The notes: generated by a model from the letters alone, not told the origin. Shown: positions 34,944 to 43,736, counted from the stretch's first letter. The stretch is 64,000 nucleotides of DNA from Firmicutes bacterium UBA2116 (GCA_002331025.1 DCYG01000022.1:138660-202659); one strand, 5' to 3'. Program-made: numbers and translations.

Positions 34944-35078
34944 ATGAAAATAATTGATTGGTTATTAGAGGGAGATATAGTTATTCAGTATTTGACTAAT
35001 AAATATTTGCTGGATTATTCTTTTTGTTATAATAACGGATTTTGCTATGAGATGACAATGAAAACAAAAGATTTGTAA
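34944..35078 (+). pseudogene. N-terminal stub of an unidentified gene
   Basis: GGGG ribosome site and ATG, 44 codons (MKIIDWLLEGDIVIQYLTNK and on), then a stop. WLLEGDxxIQY resembles the start of prenyltransferase/squalene-cyclase-like repeat proteins, but nothing follows. Confidence 0.4.
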
Positions 35079-35141
35079 CAGCAGAAGAATTAGATGATAT
35101 CAGGATGAACAGTTTGCGCTAAATAAATTAGGAGAGAGTAT

Positions 35142-35508
35142 ATGATAAGATCAATGATGCAAGTATATGCTAAGGGTAGTGTTGAAGCAGTACAATTATA
35201 TCAAAGAGCATTTGATGCTAAATTAATAAGTGAGAATAAATGAAGACGGAAGTTATTTGCATGCTGAATTAGATATATTTGGACAAATATTGGCATTGTC
35301 CGAATCTACAGAAGAAAAGAATATAACCGGCAATACTATGCAATTTTGCTTGCAATTTAATGAAGCCGATAAAGAACTTGTTGAAAAAGCATTCCGAGTG
35401 TTAGAGAAAGACGCACAAATTTTGTTTCCTTTAGGACCATGTTTTTTTAGTTCATGTATGGTTGGTTTTATAGATAAATTTGGTGTTAATTGGTGCTTGT
35501 TTGTATAA
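35142..35508 (+). pseudogene. Frameshifted VOC/PhnB-like gene
   Basis: Ribosome site AGGAGAG and ATG 35142 lead into MIRSMMQVYAKGSVEAVQLY ending AKLISE. A single-base shift near 35230 then moves to the frame NEDGSYLHAELDIFGQILAL, which continues through AFRVLEKDAQILFPLG to the stop at 35508. Joined, the two halves make a full PhnB-type VOC protein. Confidence 0.8.
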
Positions 35509-35596
35509 CCAATTGTTATACAAAATTGGATAATATTAAGAAATTTGATAAACATCTTTGGTTTAAATGTTAAGTTTATGAAGCGGAGGAAACAAA

Positions 35597-36010
35597 ATGG
35601 ATAGTTTAAAAGTTTTTGCTGACAGAGGTTATGTTGTTAAGGAAACCGGACCAGTATATTACACACAAGACATGGACAAGACCGTAAAATGGTTTGAAGA
35701 AATTCTTGGTTGGTATTATGAGATTGATGAACGGAGCACGGATGGAAAGGGTGTTTACGGCTGTGTTTACAACATACCTAAAGAGGTTGAAATACTGCAT
35801 ATTGCACCATTTACAGGTATCCATATGTTTTGCGGAGAATCCAAGGGTGGCGTTGTAGCATTCATGCAGGTTCAAGGAATTGAAGCGTTATATAAGTATG
35901 TCAAAGCAAAAAAATATAAAGATATTTCAGAGATTCAAATGCAACCATGGGGAGCAAAAATGTGTACAATAAACACCCCTGACGGATATGCTCTGCGATT
36001 TTTTGAATAG
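35597..36010 (+). CDS. VOC-family protein
   Basis: 137 residues. ETGPVYYTQDMDKTVKWFEE and ILGWYYEIDER are the first module; AFMQVQGIEALYKYVKAKKY and the C-terminal TPDGYALRFFE are the second. Substrate unknown. GCGGAGGAAAC precedes the ATG. Its last codons are echoed at 12720. Confidence 0.82.
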   Translation: MDSLKVFADRGYVVKETGPVYYTQDMDKTVKWFEEILGWYYEIDERSTDGKGVYGCVYNIPKEVEILHIAPFTGIHMFCGESKGGVVAFMQVQGIEALYKYVKAKKYKDISEIQMQPWGAKMCTINTPDGYALRFFE

Positions 36011-36121
36011 CTTAAATTATCAAATTCGATTTATAGATATTTTAGAATTTTGTAAGAAAAAGAATAGATATATAAATTATATTTTGTAGTGGAAGAAGAA
36101 AAAACATATCGGGAGGTTATT

Positions 36122-36565
36122 ATGCTTATTATAAAAGATATACCATTCAGTGAGGTTTCAATTATTAAAGATTTATGGGAGAAAAACAGAAAATATCATG
36201 AGAATATTTCCGAATATTTTGGATTTTTGTATACCGATTTAGTTTTTGAAGAACGAATAAATACTTTTGATGTATATGATAAAAAACATATAAAAATTTC
36301 AATAGCAGAGAACAATGGAAAATTATCAGGTTATTGCATTTCAACCTTTGAGGGAACAAATGGAGAAACACATACTTTGCATGTAGATGTAAATGAGCGA
36401 AATAACGGAATAGGCAGAAAATTAATGGATGCCCATATAAATTGGTTGAAAAATAATGGTTGTAAGTCTATTAATATAACAGTGGCTATTGAAAATACAA
36501 ATACTATAGACTTTTATAAATCTTTAGGATTTAGAGCAAATACACTTGAAATGAAATTGACTTAA
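36122..36565 (+). CDS. GNAT-family N-acetyltransferase
   Basis: 147 residues. The acetyl-CoA loop reads LHVDVNERNNGIGRKLMDAH and the C-terminal element ENTNTIDFYKSLGF. ATG 36122 follows GGGAGG and is preferred to a start at 36089. Acceptor unknown. Confidence 0.87.
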   Translation: MLIIKDIPFSEVSIIKDLWEKNRKYHENISEYFGFLYTDLVFEERINTFDVYDKKHIKISIAENNGKLSGYCISTFEGTNGETHTLHVDVNERNNGIGRKLMDAHINWLKNNGCKSINITVAIENTNTIDFYKSLGFRANTLEMKLT

Positions 36566-36614
36566 AATAAAAAATCTATAATCATAATAGAGCATGAATT
36601 AAAAGGAGGTTCAA

Positions 36615-37004
36615 ATGATTATAAAAAGATACTCTGCAACAGATGAAATGCCTTTATTTGGCCTGCTCAGGGAGCAGGGAGATGAATGGAGCGATTATCA
36701 CGGCGAAAAGGGACATGCCAAATATTTAAGGGCATTAGAATCAAGTGTTACTTATTTAGCTTATGATGGCAGTATACTGTGCGGATATGCTCGATGTCGT
36801 GAAGATGACGGTTTTGGTGTTTATGTTTACGATTTACTTGTAAGAAAAACTCATCGAGGAAAGAAAATTGGAAAAATGCTTATGGAAGAGGCTTGTAAGG
36901 ATTTTTCAGATCAACCTGTATATGTGATGAGTGATGTAGACACATATTATGAAAAGCTTGGCTACAAAAGAGAAGGGTCAATATTTGAAGTTAAATATAT
37001 ATGA
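36615..37004 (+). CDS. GNAT-family N-acetyltransferase, near-duplicate of 32395
   Basis: 129 residues. MIIKRYSATDEMPLFGLLRE, VYVYDLLVRKTHRGKKIGKM and VMSDVDTYYEKLGYKREGS repeat the 32395 protein with scattered substitutions. AAAGGAGG lies upstream. The intervening 3.8 kb could be lost by recombination between the two copies. Confidence 0.87.
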   Translation: MIIKRYSATDEMPLFGLLREQGDEWSDYHGEKGHAKYLRALESSVTYLAYDGSILCGYARCREDDGFGVYVYDLLVRKTHRGKKIGKMLMEEACKDFSDQPVYVMSDVDTYYEKLGYKREGSIFEVKYI

Positions 37005-37101
37005 AGTATTGAATATTCCAGTCAACTTTTATGAAACAAACAGAAAGTTTTGAACTACTTAACTATTTATATTGTTATTCATTTTAAGAAGGAGTGGGTA
37101 C

Positions 37102-37620
37102 ATGAATGCATTTTTCACAGTAATACCACTTATAATTATAAGGTTTGGAATTTTAAGCATATTAGACAAGGAGGCGTTAAAACGTGCGGCTTTTTTCGCT
37201 CCACTGATTGGAATAGAAAAAGCTGCACACTTGTTTTATCAGATTTCAAACATACTGATTTTTATATATCTGTGCTTCCTGAAGATCACGACTGATTCAT
37301 ACTGGTTTTATGTAGGTTTGGTGATATATGGATTAGGAGTATTATTGTGTCTTATATCCGTATCAAATTTTGCTACACCTTCGGAGAAGGGTATCAATCT
37401 TAAAGGACTCTATCGGATTTCCCGCAATCCGATGTATGTGGCATATTTTGTTTATTTTTTTGGTTGTGTTCTGCTTACTCAGTCATTGATATTGCTTGTA
37501 ATACTATTAGTTTTTCAAATATCAGCTCACTGGATTATCCTATCAGAAGAAAGATGGTGCATAAAGAAATTCGGGGAAGAGTACATAAATTATATGAATA
37601 AAGTACGGCGTTATATTTAG
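37102..37620 (+). CDS. ICMT/PEMT-like membrane methyltransferase
   Basis: 172 residues with four to five membrane segments. The methyltransferase signature of isoprenylcysteine carboxyl methyltransferase-like proteins is seen: GLYRISRNPMYVAYFVYFFG and SEERWCIKKFGEEYINYMNK with VRRY at the end. It probably methylates a lipid-soluble substrate. AAGAAGGAG precedes ATG 37102. Confidence 0.82.
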   Translation: MNAFFTVIPLIIIRFGILSILDKEALKRAAFFAPLIGIEKAAHLFYQISNILIFIYLCFLKITTDSYWFYVGLVIYGLGVLLCLISVSNFATPSEKGINLKGLYRISRNPMYVAYFVYFFGCVLLTQSLILLVILLVFQISAHWIILSEERWCIKKFGEEYINYMNKVRRYI

Positions 37621-37698
37621 AAATTCATAAATATATTCATCAAATGAGCAATCTTCTATACAAATCATCTGGTAAAGATAGAGGATTGGTCGGCGCTT

Positions 37699-37812
37699 AT
37701 GGATACTTCCTCTGCGGTGGCAATGGCTTCTACATTGCTTCTTGTAGTTACAATTGTACTTAATGCGGTTGTATTTGTTGTGTATCACGGGAAAAAGTCA
37801 AAAGACAAATAA
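37699..37812 (+). pseudogene. C-terminal remnant of a small membrane protein
   Basis: 37 codons: MDTSSAVAMASTLLLVVTIV and a second hydrophobic stretch before a basic HGKKSKDK tail. The frame is open further upstream without a start or ribosome site, so this is the tail end of a lost gene or an untranslated fragment. Confidence 0.4.
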
Positions 37813-37860
37813 ACAAGAATTCGAAGTGCAGATTTTTTTTATAAATAGGAGGATTTGAGA

Positions 37861-38214
37861 ATGAAGCCAAAAGAAGTTTTGCAAATGTTTGTTGATGCTT
37901 TCAATCAGGCCGATACTGAAGCTCTGTCTTTGCTCTATGCCGAAGATGCCATCAACCATCAAGTTGCAAATGAGCCGATCTTTGGTCGTGAAAATATTAA
38001 AAAGATGTTTGAGAATGAATTCGCACAAGCAAAGATGGTTTGTATTGTAGAAAACATGTTTGAGGATGGGCAATGGGCAATTATGGAATGGCGTGATCCC
38101 CTCGGACTGCGCGGTTGCGGATTTTTTCAGGTTGTGAATGATAAAATCATTTTCCAACGTGGATACTGGGATAAGCTCTCCTTCATGAAACAACATGGGT
38201 TACCGATTGAGTAA
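37861..38214 (+). CDS. SnoaL/NTF2-like protein
   Basis: 117 residues of the NTF2-like fold: VLQMFVDAFNQADTEALSLL, YAEDAINHQVANEPIFGREN and a C-terminal VNDKIIFQRGYWDKLSF. Often polyketide cyclase-like or a stress-associated binding protein; substrate unknown. AGGAGG precedes ATG 37861. Confidence 0.82.
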   Translation: MKPKEVLQMFVDAFNQADTEALSLLYAEDAINHQVANEPIFGRENIKKMFENEFAQAKMVCIVENMFEDGQWAIMEWRDPLGLRGCGFFQVVNDKIIFQRGYWDKLSFMKQHGLPIE

Positions 38215-38241
38215 CACAACTTGAGTGTAATAGAAATTCGC

Positions 38242-38308
38242 TAAATTCTAATTTATCTGCATATTACATATACTTAGCAGTTTATATTGCCGGACAAATT
38301 AGAATTTA
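38242..38308. repeat. 13-bp inverted repeat in the gap after the SnoaL gene
   Basis: TAAATTCTAATTT (38242-38254) and AAATTAGAATTTA (38296-38308) are perfect inverted arms separated by 41 bases. The arms belong to the recurring AAATT-NN-AATTT motif of this region. Confidence 0.5.
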
Positions 38309-38321
38309 TTGAGGTGAAATA

Positions 38322-38393
38322 GTGATTAGAAAAACATTTGAAAATGATATTACAAGGATTGCGGAAATAATAATAAGTCTCAAGGTCTTTTAA
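38322..38393 (+). pseudogene. N-terminal stub of a GNAT gene
   Basis: GAGGTGAAAT ribosome site, GTG start and 23 codons, VIRKTFENDITRIAEII and on, resembling the first strand and helix of GNAT enzymes (MIRKAxxxDIxRIAEI). It ends at a stop and the rest is missing. Confidence 0.5.
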
Positions 38394-38395
38394 GT

Positions 38396-38515
38396 ATGTT
38401 TAACTCTTCAAAACCTGATTTGGAAAAGAAAGTGGACAAGGCATTAGAGAAGGGTGCAAAAACTCCTGATGAATTAATTAAAGATTTTGAAGACGCTGCA
38501 TTGACAGAAGATTAA
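38396..38515 (+). pseudogene. Short helical ORF, probable gene-end remnant
   Basis: 39 codons: MFNSSKPDLEKKVDKALEKG then AKTPDELIKDFEDAALTED. The frame is open upstream (SQGLLS), there is no ribosome site, and it sits directly after the GNAT stub, so it reads as the C-terminus of another gene joined by deletion. Confidence 0.4.
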
Positions 38516-38541
38516 TTTGAACAATCCTATACATAAATAAA

Positions 38542-38596
38542 ACTGATAAGCTGCCTTTGATATGATGTTGTTCTAAGGCAGCTTGTCAGTTTTTCA
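38542..38596. terminator. Bidirectional terminator between convergent genes
   Basis: ACTGA-T-AAGCTGCCTT (38542-38557) pairs with AAGGCAGCTT-G-TCAGT (38575-38590), followed by TTTTC on the plus strand and TTTATTTA on the minus strand. It separates the plus-strand array from the minus-strand pair. Confidence 0.9.
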
Positions 38597-38606
38597 GTTT
38601 TTCAGT

Positions 38607-39356
38607 TTATTTAATATTGTTGACTGCCTCACTTATGGCGAGAACATAGCTTTGCAAGATATCCTTATCAGTCGACAAAAACTTTGACCTTAAGCCCTCA
38701 GATATTTCCATCTGTACTCCACGTTCGTCTATATTCCTGTTCACTATGTTATATGGAGATATACCTTCCAGTTCCCTGGGAGTATCTTTTTTTACAGTAA
38801 AGCCATGCTTAGTCAGTGATTCTTTTATTCTGTCTGCCAATTCAGTGTCCCGGCCTCCGATATATGTGAATTCTTCTGTACCGTCGCACCCGTGTATTGA
38901 TAATGTTACTTTAGATTTTGAAACCATTTCCAGTGCATATAATTCAGCGAATTCATTTGAGGAAATATGCAGTGAAAAATTGTTTGTTCTTTTTAAACCC
39001 AGAAATGAATAGTAGTTGTAATTATTATGAAAAGCTAAGGCATAAGCTAGTTCGGTAGTACCTTTTTCAATCTTACCTCCATGAATTGCCACAACTGTAA
39101 CATCGGAATCTGTTTCCTTAACTTCAATTTCAAAATCAATATCTTTTTGAGAGTCCAATAAAGATCTTAAATCAATAAGTTCATTTTTTTGTTCTTTTAT
39201 TTTTTCACTTGCAATATCTAATTGTTTTTTCAGTCTTTCATTCTCATACTTTAATTTTACACCTCCGTATTTTATATAAGCTGAATAACCTATCAATAAA
39301 AAGAATAAAGCAATTGTTGTAATCATCTTAATATGACTACTCATTGATTTTTTCAT
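38607..39356 (-). CDS. Membrane-anchored poly-gamma-glutamate hydrolase-like protein
   Basis: 249 residues: an N-terminal membrane segment (ITTIALFFLLIGYSAYI), a coiled coil (~residues 35-75, LKYENERLKKQLDIASEKIK), then a domain like phage PGA depolymerase (PghP). VVAIHGGKIEKGTTELAYAL and TLSIHGCDGTEEFTYIGGRD carry the putative zinc His/Glu residues. The start at 39356 has GGAGCAAGG upstream and overlaps the end of the NlpC/P60 gene by 20 bases. It probably acts on poly-gamma-glutamate or peptidoglycan-linked gamma-glutamyl bonds outside the cell. Confidence 0.8.
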   Translation of the reverse strand: MKKSMSSHIKMITTIALFFLLIGYSAYIKYGGVKLKYENERLKKQLDIASEKIKEQKNELIDLRSLLDSQKDIDFEIEVKETDSDVTVVAIHGGKIEKGTTELAYALAFHNNYNYYSFLGLKRTNNFSLHISSNEFAELYALEMVSKSKVTLSIHGCDGTEEFTYIGGRDTELADRIKESLTKHGFTVKKDTPRELEGISPYNIVNRNIDERGVQMEISEGLRSKFLSTDKDILQSYVLAISEAVNNIK

Positions 39357-40572
39357 ATCGCCTTGCTCCGACATAGTGCTGAGTCCAATAACTGTCTGAG
39401 ATATTGAGATCACGAATTGCTACACCTTCGTATTTTGTCACGATGATAAACTGTCCATTTCCGATATATAATCCTGGCAGCAGCACCTCAGATCCTTGGA
39501 AGAACAGAACATCTCCGATGTTTAAATCTTCCGTTTTTATTTCAGTTCCCAAAGCCCATTGTTGGGACGAATATCTTGGCAGATCAATATCCAGGACTGT
39601 TTTCATTATATATTGTATAAAACCGGAGTAATCAAAGCCTTCTATGGTATTTCCCCCTGATAAATAAGGTATACCCAGAGTTTTATATGCTTCTTCAACT
39701 ACTCTGAAATCCATCCGTAAACTAAGAGAGTCAAAGCGTTTTACTGCTTTAAACCGATCCTGCAGATTTTGTCCTAAATAGCTGATAGTAGTCATACCTT
39801 CGTCGCCGGATGCATGTATTATATAATTATTTCCCAGATAAATTGAAGCGTGTGATATTCCGTCAGACTGTTCTTTTTTTGAAAAATATACTACGTCTCC
39901 GGGGCGCTTGTTTTCATAAGCGATAGCTTCTCCTGCTTCACATTGTTTATAAGTTATGCGGGGTAAATAAATGTTTTCAGCGTCTCTGAAGACTGTCTGA
40001 ACTAAATAAGAACAGTCAAAACCATCAACTGTTTCGCCGCCTAACAAATAAGGAGTTCCTATATATTTCATTGCTTCCCGAACAACTGAATTTTCATGCT
40101 CCTTATAATTTTCAGGCTGGAGATAATATATATCAGCCTTCGTCAGCCGTTTTGCACCGACATATATATCTGCCCAATATTCACTCTCAATATTTCTTTC
40201 GGCAACTCCTTCTGTAGTCTGAACTATAAACATGTTATTTCCTTTATAAATACCCGGTATAAGACTGCTTCCCCGGAAAAATACCATATCTCCTGCCTGA
40301 AGCTCTTCTTTGGAAATGGATTCGCCTATCTCATAGATCTCATCCGAAAAGGCGGAGAGCTCTATGCCAAGAACGTCTTTAAAAACGTAGCGTACAAAAC
40401 TGGTCGTATTAAAGCCTTCGTCCGGTGATTTCCCATCATAATTATAAGGTGTTCCAAGCAGGTCCAGAGCTTTTGTTACAATCGGATCACTATATCCATA
40501 GGCTGGGACCATAATAGTAAACATAGCCAATATGACTAACCATATAATATTTAGTTTTTTAAATTGCTTCAT
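39337..40572 (-). CDS. Secreted protein with three NlpC/P60 domains, only the middle one with a catalytic Cys
   Basis: 411 residues. The signal peptide is KKLNIIWLVILAMFTIMVPA. Three NlpC/P60 copies follow, each beginning with a LGTPY/IGTPY/LGIPY strand. In copy 2 the active-site element is intact (GFDCSYLVQTVF, with HASIYLGNNYIIHA). In copy 1 the Cys position reads GFNTTSFVRYVF and in copy 3 GFDYSGFIQYIM. Copy 2 should be a gamma-D-glutamyl-diaminopimelate type endopeptidase; the others are probably wall-binding. AGGAGA precedes ATG 40572. It is the first gene of a minus-strand pair. Confidence 0.88.
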   Translation of the reverse strand: MKQFKKLNIIWLVILAMFTIMVPAYGYSDPIVTKALDLLGTPYNYDGKSPDEGFNTTSFVRYVFKDVLGIELSAFSDEIYEIGESISKEELQAGDMVFFRGSSLIPGIYKGNNMFIVQTTEGVAERNIESEYWADIYVGAKRLTKADIYYLQPENYKEHENSVVREAMKYIGTPYLLGGETVDGFDCSYLVQTVFRDAENIYLPRITYKQCEAGEAIAYENKRPGDVVYFSKKEQSDGISHASIYLGNNYIIHASGDEGMTTISYLGQNLQDRFKAVKRFDSLSLRMDFRVVEEAYKTLGIPYLSGGNTIEGFDYSGFIQYIMKTVLDIDLPRYSSQQWALGTEIKTEDLNIGDVLFFQGSEVLLPGLYIGNGQFIIVTKYEGVAIRDLNISDSYWTQHYVGARRYEKINE

Positions 40573-40787
40573 ATAAATTCTCCTAGTATAATTTACAGTC
40601 ACTTTTTAGTACCCCACATAAAATTGTTTTCTCTTAACTATTATAGTACAAAAAAAGACATAAAATCGAATCTGTAACATTTGTTAATATTTTAGAAATA
40701 ACTTTTTATATTTTGGTAAAAGGCAGTTAATATTTCTGCAATAGAATTGTTTTGTAAAGAAGATGAAATGTCAAGGAGGACAAGTTC

Positions 40788-40844
40788 ATGTTAAAAAGAA
40801 AAATTGTTAGGATTATTCCAACGCGAGTTAGGAGGCTGCATTAG
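40788..40844 (+). CDS. Arg/Lys-rich 18-residue ORF with its own terminator
   Basis: A strong AAGGAGG eight bases before ATG, 18 codons (MLKRKIVRIIPTRVRRLH) and a TAG that begins the terminator stem. Seven of 18 residues are Lys/Arg. It could be a free small peptide or a leader peptide. The next gene has a separate promoter (40919), which makes classical attenuation less likely. Confidence 0.5.
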   Translation: MLKRKIVRIIPTRVRRLH

Positions 40845-40885
40845 CCCGGCATAAAGAAATAACTTCTTGTTGCCGGGCTTTTTAC
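40844..40885 (+). terminator. Terminator directly after the 18-codon ORF
   Basis: GCCCGGC (40844-40850) pairs with GCCGGGC (40872-40878), with an inner AAGAA/TTCTT stem, then TTTTTACG. Confidence 0.88.
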
Positions 40886-40918
40886 GTATTTTGGAAGGGA
40901 ACAAAAAGGCGATAAATG

Positions 40919-40947
40919 TTGACAATATAATTTTGGTCATATATAAT
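40919..40947 (+). promoter_or_regulatory. Consensus promoter of the two-component system
   Basis: TTGACA (40919-40924), 17-base spacer, TATAAT (40942-40947): a perfect match to the housekeeping sigma consensus, about 110 bases before the response regulator gene. Confidence 0.85.
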
Positions 40948-41070
40948 TTCAAATATTAAAATATAATTTTTATAAATAAAAATTCAATCTATTTGTGAGA
41001 TTACTGGAAATTTAAAATAATAAAATGTATTAATATACATAATAATGGAAGTGCAGATAAGGGGGAAGAC

Positions 41071-41769
41071 ATGTCTTATTTGGGTAAAGTTTTAGTCGTG
41101 GATGATGATCCGAATGTATTGGAATTAGTTAAGTTATACGGAGAAAGAGAAGGCTTTAACGTTATAGGTATAAATGATGGCAATTTAGTATTATCAGTCT
41201 TTGACAGGGAGAATCCTGATGTTGTAATTCTTGATATTATGCTTCCGGGTATAGATGGGCTTACACTTTGCCGAAAATTAAGGTCCATCAGAATGATTCC
41301 TATAATTATGCTTACAGCTAAAGGAGAAGAGGCAGACCGTGTTTTAGGTCTGGAGATGGGTGCGGATGATTATGTCTCCAAGCCTTTCAGCCCAAGGGAA
41401 CTTGTTGCAAGAATTAAAGCAGTTCAGCGGCGTACACAACCTATCGATGGTGCTAAATACGGTAAGTTAAAATACTGCGAACTAGAAATACAGGCTGATA
41501 TCAGAAGAGTAAATATAGGTGATTCGGCAATAGAATTGACTCCCAGAGAGTTTGATTTACTCTATCATCTGGCTCAGAATCCTCGCCGTGTTTATACAAG
41601 GGATGACCTTTTGACAGCAGTCTGGGGTTATGACTATTTTGGTGATCAGCGCACGGTAGATGTTCATATTCGAAGATTAAGGGAAAAATTAAAAGGGCTG
41701 CCACATGAATATATAACGACAGTTTGGGGTGTTGGATACCAGTTTACACCTCCGTCAAAGGAGGAATGA
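41071..41769 (+). CDS. OmpR/PhoB-family response regulator
   Basis: 232 residues: receiver domain with DDD near the start (LVVDDDPN), phosphoacceptor Asp55 (VVILDIMLPGIDGL) and Lys in YVSKPFSPREL; then a winged-helix DNA-binding domain (ELTPREFDLLYHLAQNPRRV, then RTVDVHIRRLREKL). It is followed after six bases by the sensor kinase. Target genes are unknown; the ribosome site GGGGGAAG lies upstream. Confidence 0.94.
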   Translation: MSYLGKVLVVDDDPNVLELVKLYGEREGFNVIGINDGNLVLSVFDRENPDVVILDIMLPGIDGLTLCRKLRSIRMIPIIMLTAKGEEADRVLGLEMGADDYVSKPFSPRELVARIKAVQRRTQPIDGAKYGKLKYCELEIQADIRRVNIGDSAIELTPREFDLLYHLAQNPRRVYTRDDLLTAVWGYDYFGDQRTVDVHIRRLREKLKGLPHEYITTVWGVGYQFTPPSKEE

Positions 41770-41775
41770 TTCAGT

Positions 41776-43353
41776 TTGAATAAATTTACGCATGGTACAT
41801 CTGTCCATAAAATTAAAGCTTTTTTACATAAAACGAAGGTTTTTTTGTATGAAATTAAAATCTTGTTGAAAAAAATGAAGCACAAATTATCAGAACAATT
41901 CAATAAGAATATATATACCAGATTACTTTTTACCAATGTAATAGTTTTTAGCATAGCTCTTGTTTTATTAATAAATTTTTCCGGTTTCATGGTAAAGCAG
42001 TCGGTGTATGGTATGATTGAACAAGATTTATTGCGTAAATCTAAGAGAGTTAATTATGCTTTATCCAGGCAAACTACCGGATTGGAAACTGCTGTAGGAA
42101 GTCAATCCGGAACTGAGCAGGAATTATTAAAATTTTTAGCAGACAGCTTTGATGCTCGGATTACTATATTTAATCATGAGGGTACAATATTAGGTATATC
42201 AGCAGAGCAGGAAATAGTACCCGGGAGTAAAGTAGATACTAAATTTATAGAAATGCTTACAAGCGGTAAAGCCACAGTTGTACATAAAATTGATAGTGAA
42301 ACCGGTCAGCTTACTTTTACGGCATTTATACCAATGGGTGATGCTGAGAAAACAGTTGAAAATGGTATATTGTTAGAATCGCGTTCTGCCAACACAGATC
42401 TTATTTTAAATAAAATGGGCTTGTTTCTGTATGTCGGTGGAATAATTATTTTAATGGTTGTTATAGTTGTTTCTGTTTATTTAGCAATGTGTATTTCAAA
42501 ACCTATTACACGATTAGCTACCAGTATAGCAGAATACAATGGCGGCAATTATATATTAAATAATGAAAAGTATTCATTAGATGAAATAAATGTTATTTCA
42601 GAGCAAATTAAAAAATTGACTGTAACTTTAGAAAACATTCAGTCAAAAAGCAGTAAAATAGAAGGAGAAAGAACAAGATTATTTGCAGAAATATCTCATG
42701 AATTACGTACTCCGCTTACAGCTGTTCAAGGCTTTGCCGAAGCTGTCCGTGACGGTATGGCCGAAGATAAAGCATTGCAGGATAAGTATTTAGATATGAT
42801 TTGCACGCAGACACATCATATTACAAGACTGGTAGATGATATATTGTCATTAAGCCGGTTGGAAAGCGGTGACATCGCTGTAGAAAAACTTCCGTTGGAT
42901 TTAGCAGCCTTAGCTCAGGGTGTAGTCATGTCTATGGAAGGGATAGCAAAAGTCAATAACAGCACTATTATATTTACGAAGAAATCAGATAAATCGGTAG
43001 TTCTGGGAGATGTTGACCGTATGGAACAAATCATCAGGAATTTGCTGAAAAATGCAATCAATGCTACTGATAACGGAAGTATAAACGTTATAATAGAAAC
43101 GTATGAGAATGAAGTTCAGCTCACAATTAAAGATAATGGCATTGGTATTTCTCCTGATGAACTTCCGCATATCTGGGATAGATTTTATAGTGTCAAAAAC
43201 CAGCGTAACACAGATTCAGCAATAAAAGGAACCGGTTTAGGTCTGGTAATTGTTAAAAAACTTGTTCAGCTTCAGGACGGGAAGATTGATGTTGAAAGCC
43301 AACCGGGAAAAGGTACGGAATTTTGTTTAAGCTTTCCGGCATTTACTGATTGA
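41776..43353 (+). CDS. Sensor histidine kinase
   Basis: 525 residues. A ~48-residue basic cytoplasmic N-terminus comes before TM1 (~50-70). It has an extracytoplasmic domain of ~145 residues, TM2 (~215-240), HAMP, HisKA with FAEISHELRTPLTAVQGFAE (His ~308), and HATPase with NLLKNAINAT, DNGIGIS and GTGLGLVI. TTG start nine bases after AGGAGGAA. The signal sensed is unknown. It is co-transcribed with the regulator. Confidence 0.93.
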   Translation: MNKFTHGTSVHKIKAFLHKTKVFLYEIKILLKKMKHKLSEQFNKNIYTRLLFTNVIVFSIALVLLINFSGFMVKQSVYGMIEQDLLRKSKRVNYALSRQTTGLETAVGSQSGTEQELLKFLADSFDARITIFNHEGTILGISAEQEIVPGSKVDTKFIEMLTSGKATVVHKIDSETGQLTFTAFIPMGDAEKTVENGILLESRSANTDLILNKMGLFLYVGGIIILMVVIVVSVYLAMCISKPITRLATSIAEYNGGNYILNNEKYSLDEINVISEQIKKLTVTLENIQSKSSKIEGERTRLFAEISHELRTPLTAVQGFAEAVRDGMAEDKALQDKYLDMICTQTHHITRLVDDILSLSRLESGDIAVEKLPLDLAALAQGVVMSMEGIAKVNNSTIIFTKKSDKSVVLGDVDRMEQIIRNLLKNAINATDNGSINVIIETYENEVQLTIKDNGIGISPDELPHIWDRFYSVKNQRNTDSAIKGTGLGLVIVKKLVQLQDGKIDVESQPGKGTEFCLSFPAFTD

Positions 43354-43706
43354 GATAAAACAAATTATACGCAAATACTGCATAAATATTTTTGAGATTT
43401 TTGTTTTTGAAGAATGGGGTAATTTCAATTAATTTTTAAAATTTTCATCAGGAATTTATGTAGATTTCAGAGCAAAACCCGAAAAAAATGGCAATTTCAG
43501 AATTTTACAATTTGAATATATATACAGTTTTTAATCATCAAGAGTTAAACACCACTCCTGTATAGCATTACTATTATTATATTCTTTAATACGTAAGTTG
43601 TTACAGCTTGTTTCAGAAAATAACATATATGTGTGAGCCGGTGATATGATATACATACCTCTGCAGAAGAAAATGGAATTGACATTTCAAGTTGAGTGTG
43701 ATAGCA
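43354..43706. other. Intergenic stretch without an intact gene
   Basis: AT-rich. On the minus strand a 31-codon frame (43626-43531) ends NSNAIQEWCLTLDD, possibly the C-terminus of a lost gene, with no ribosome site. No terminator with a U-run was seen for the kinase gene. Confidence 0.3.
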
Positions 43707-43736
43707 TTGCTTTAACTTAAAACAAAAGGCTATAAT
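43707..43736 (+). promoter_or_regulatory. Promoter of the T-box/alaS-like transcript
   Basis: TTGCTT (43707-43712), 18-base spacer, TATAAT (43731-43736). Transcription would start just before the T-box stem I. Confidence 0.65.

Noticed and set aside
37072..37101. Earlier in-frame start for the ICMT-like gene
   Set aside because: The extra ten codons include the AAGAAGGAG ribosome site itself, so ATG 37102 is the better start.
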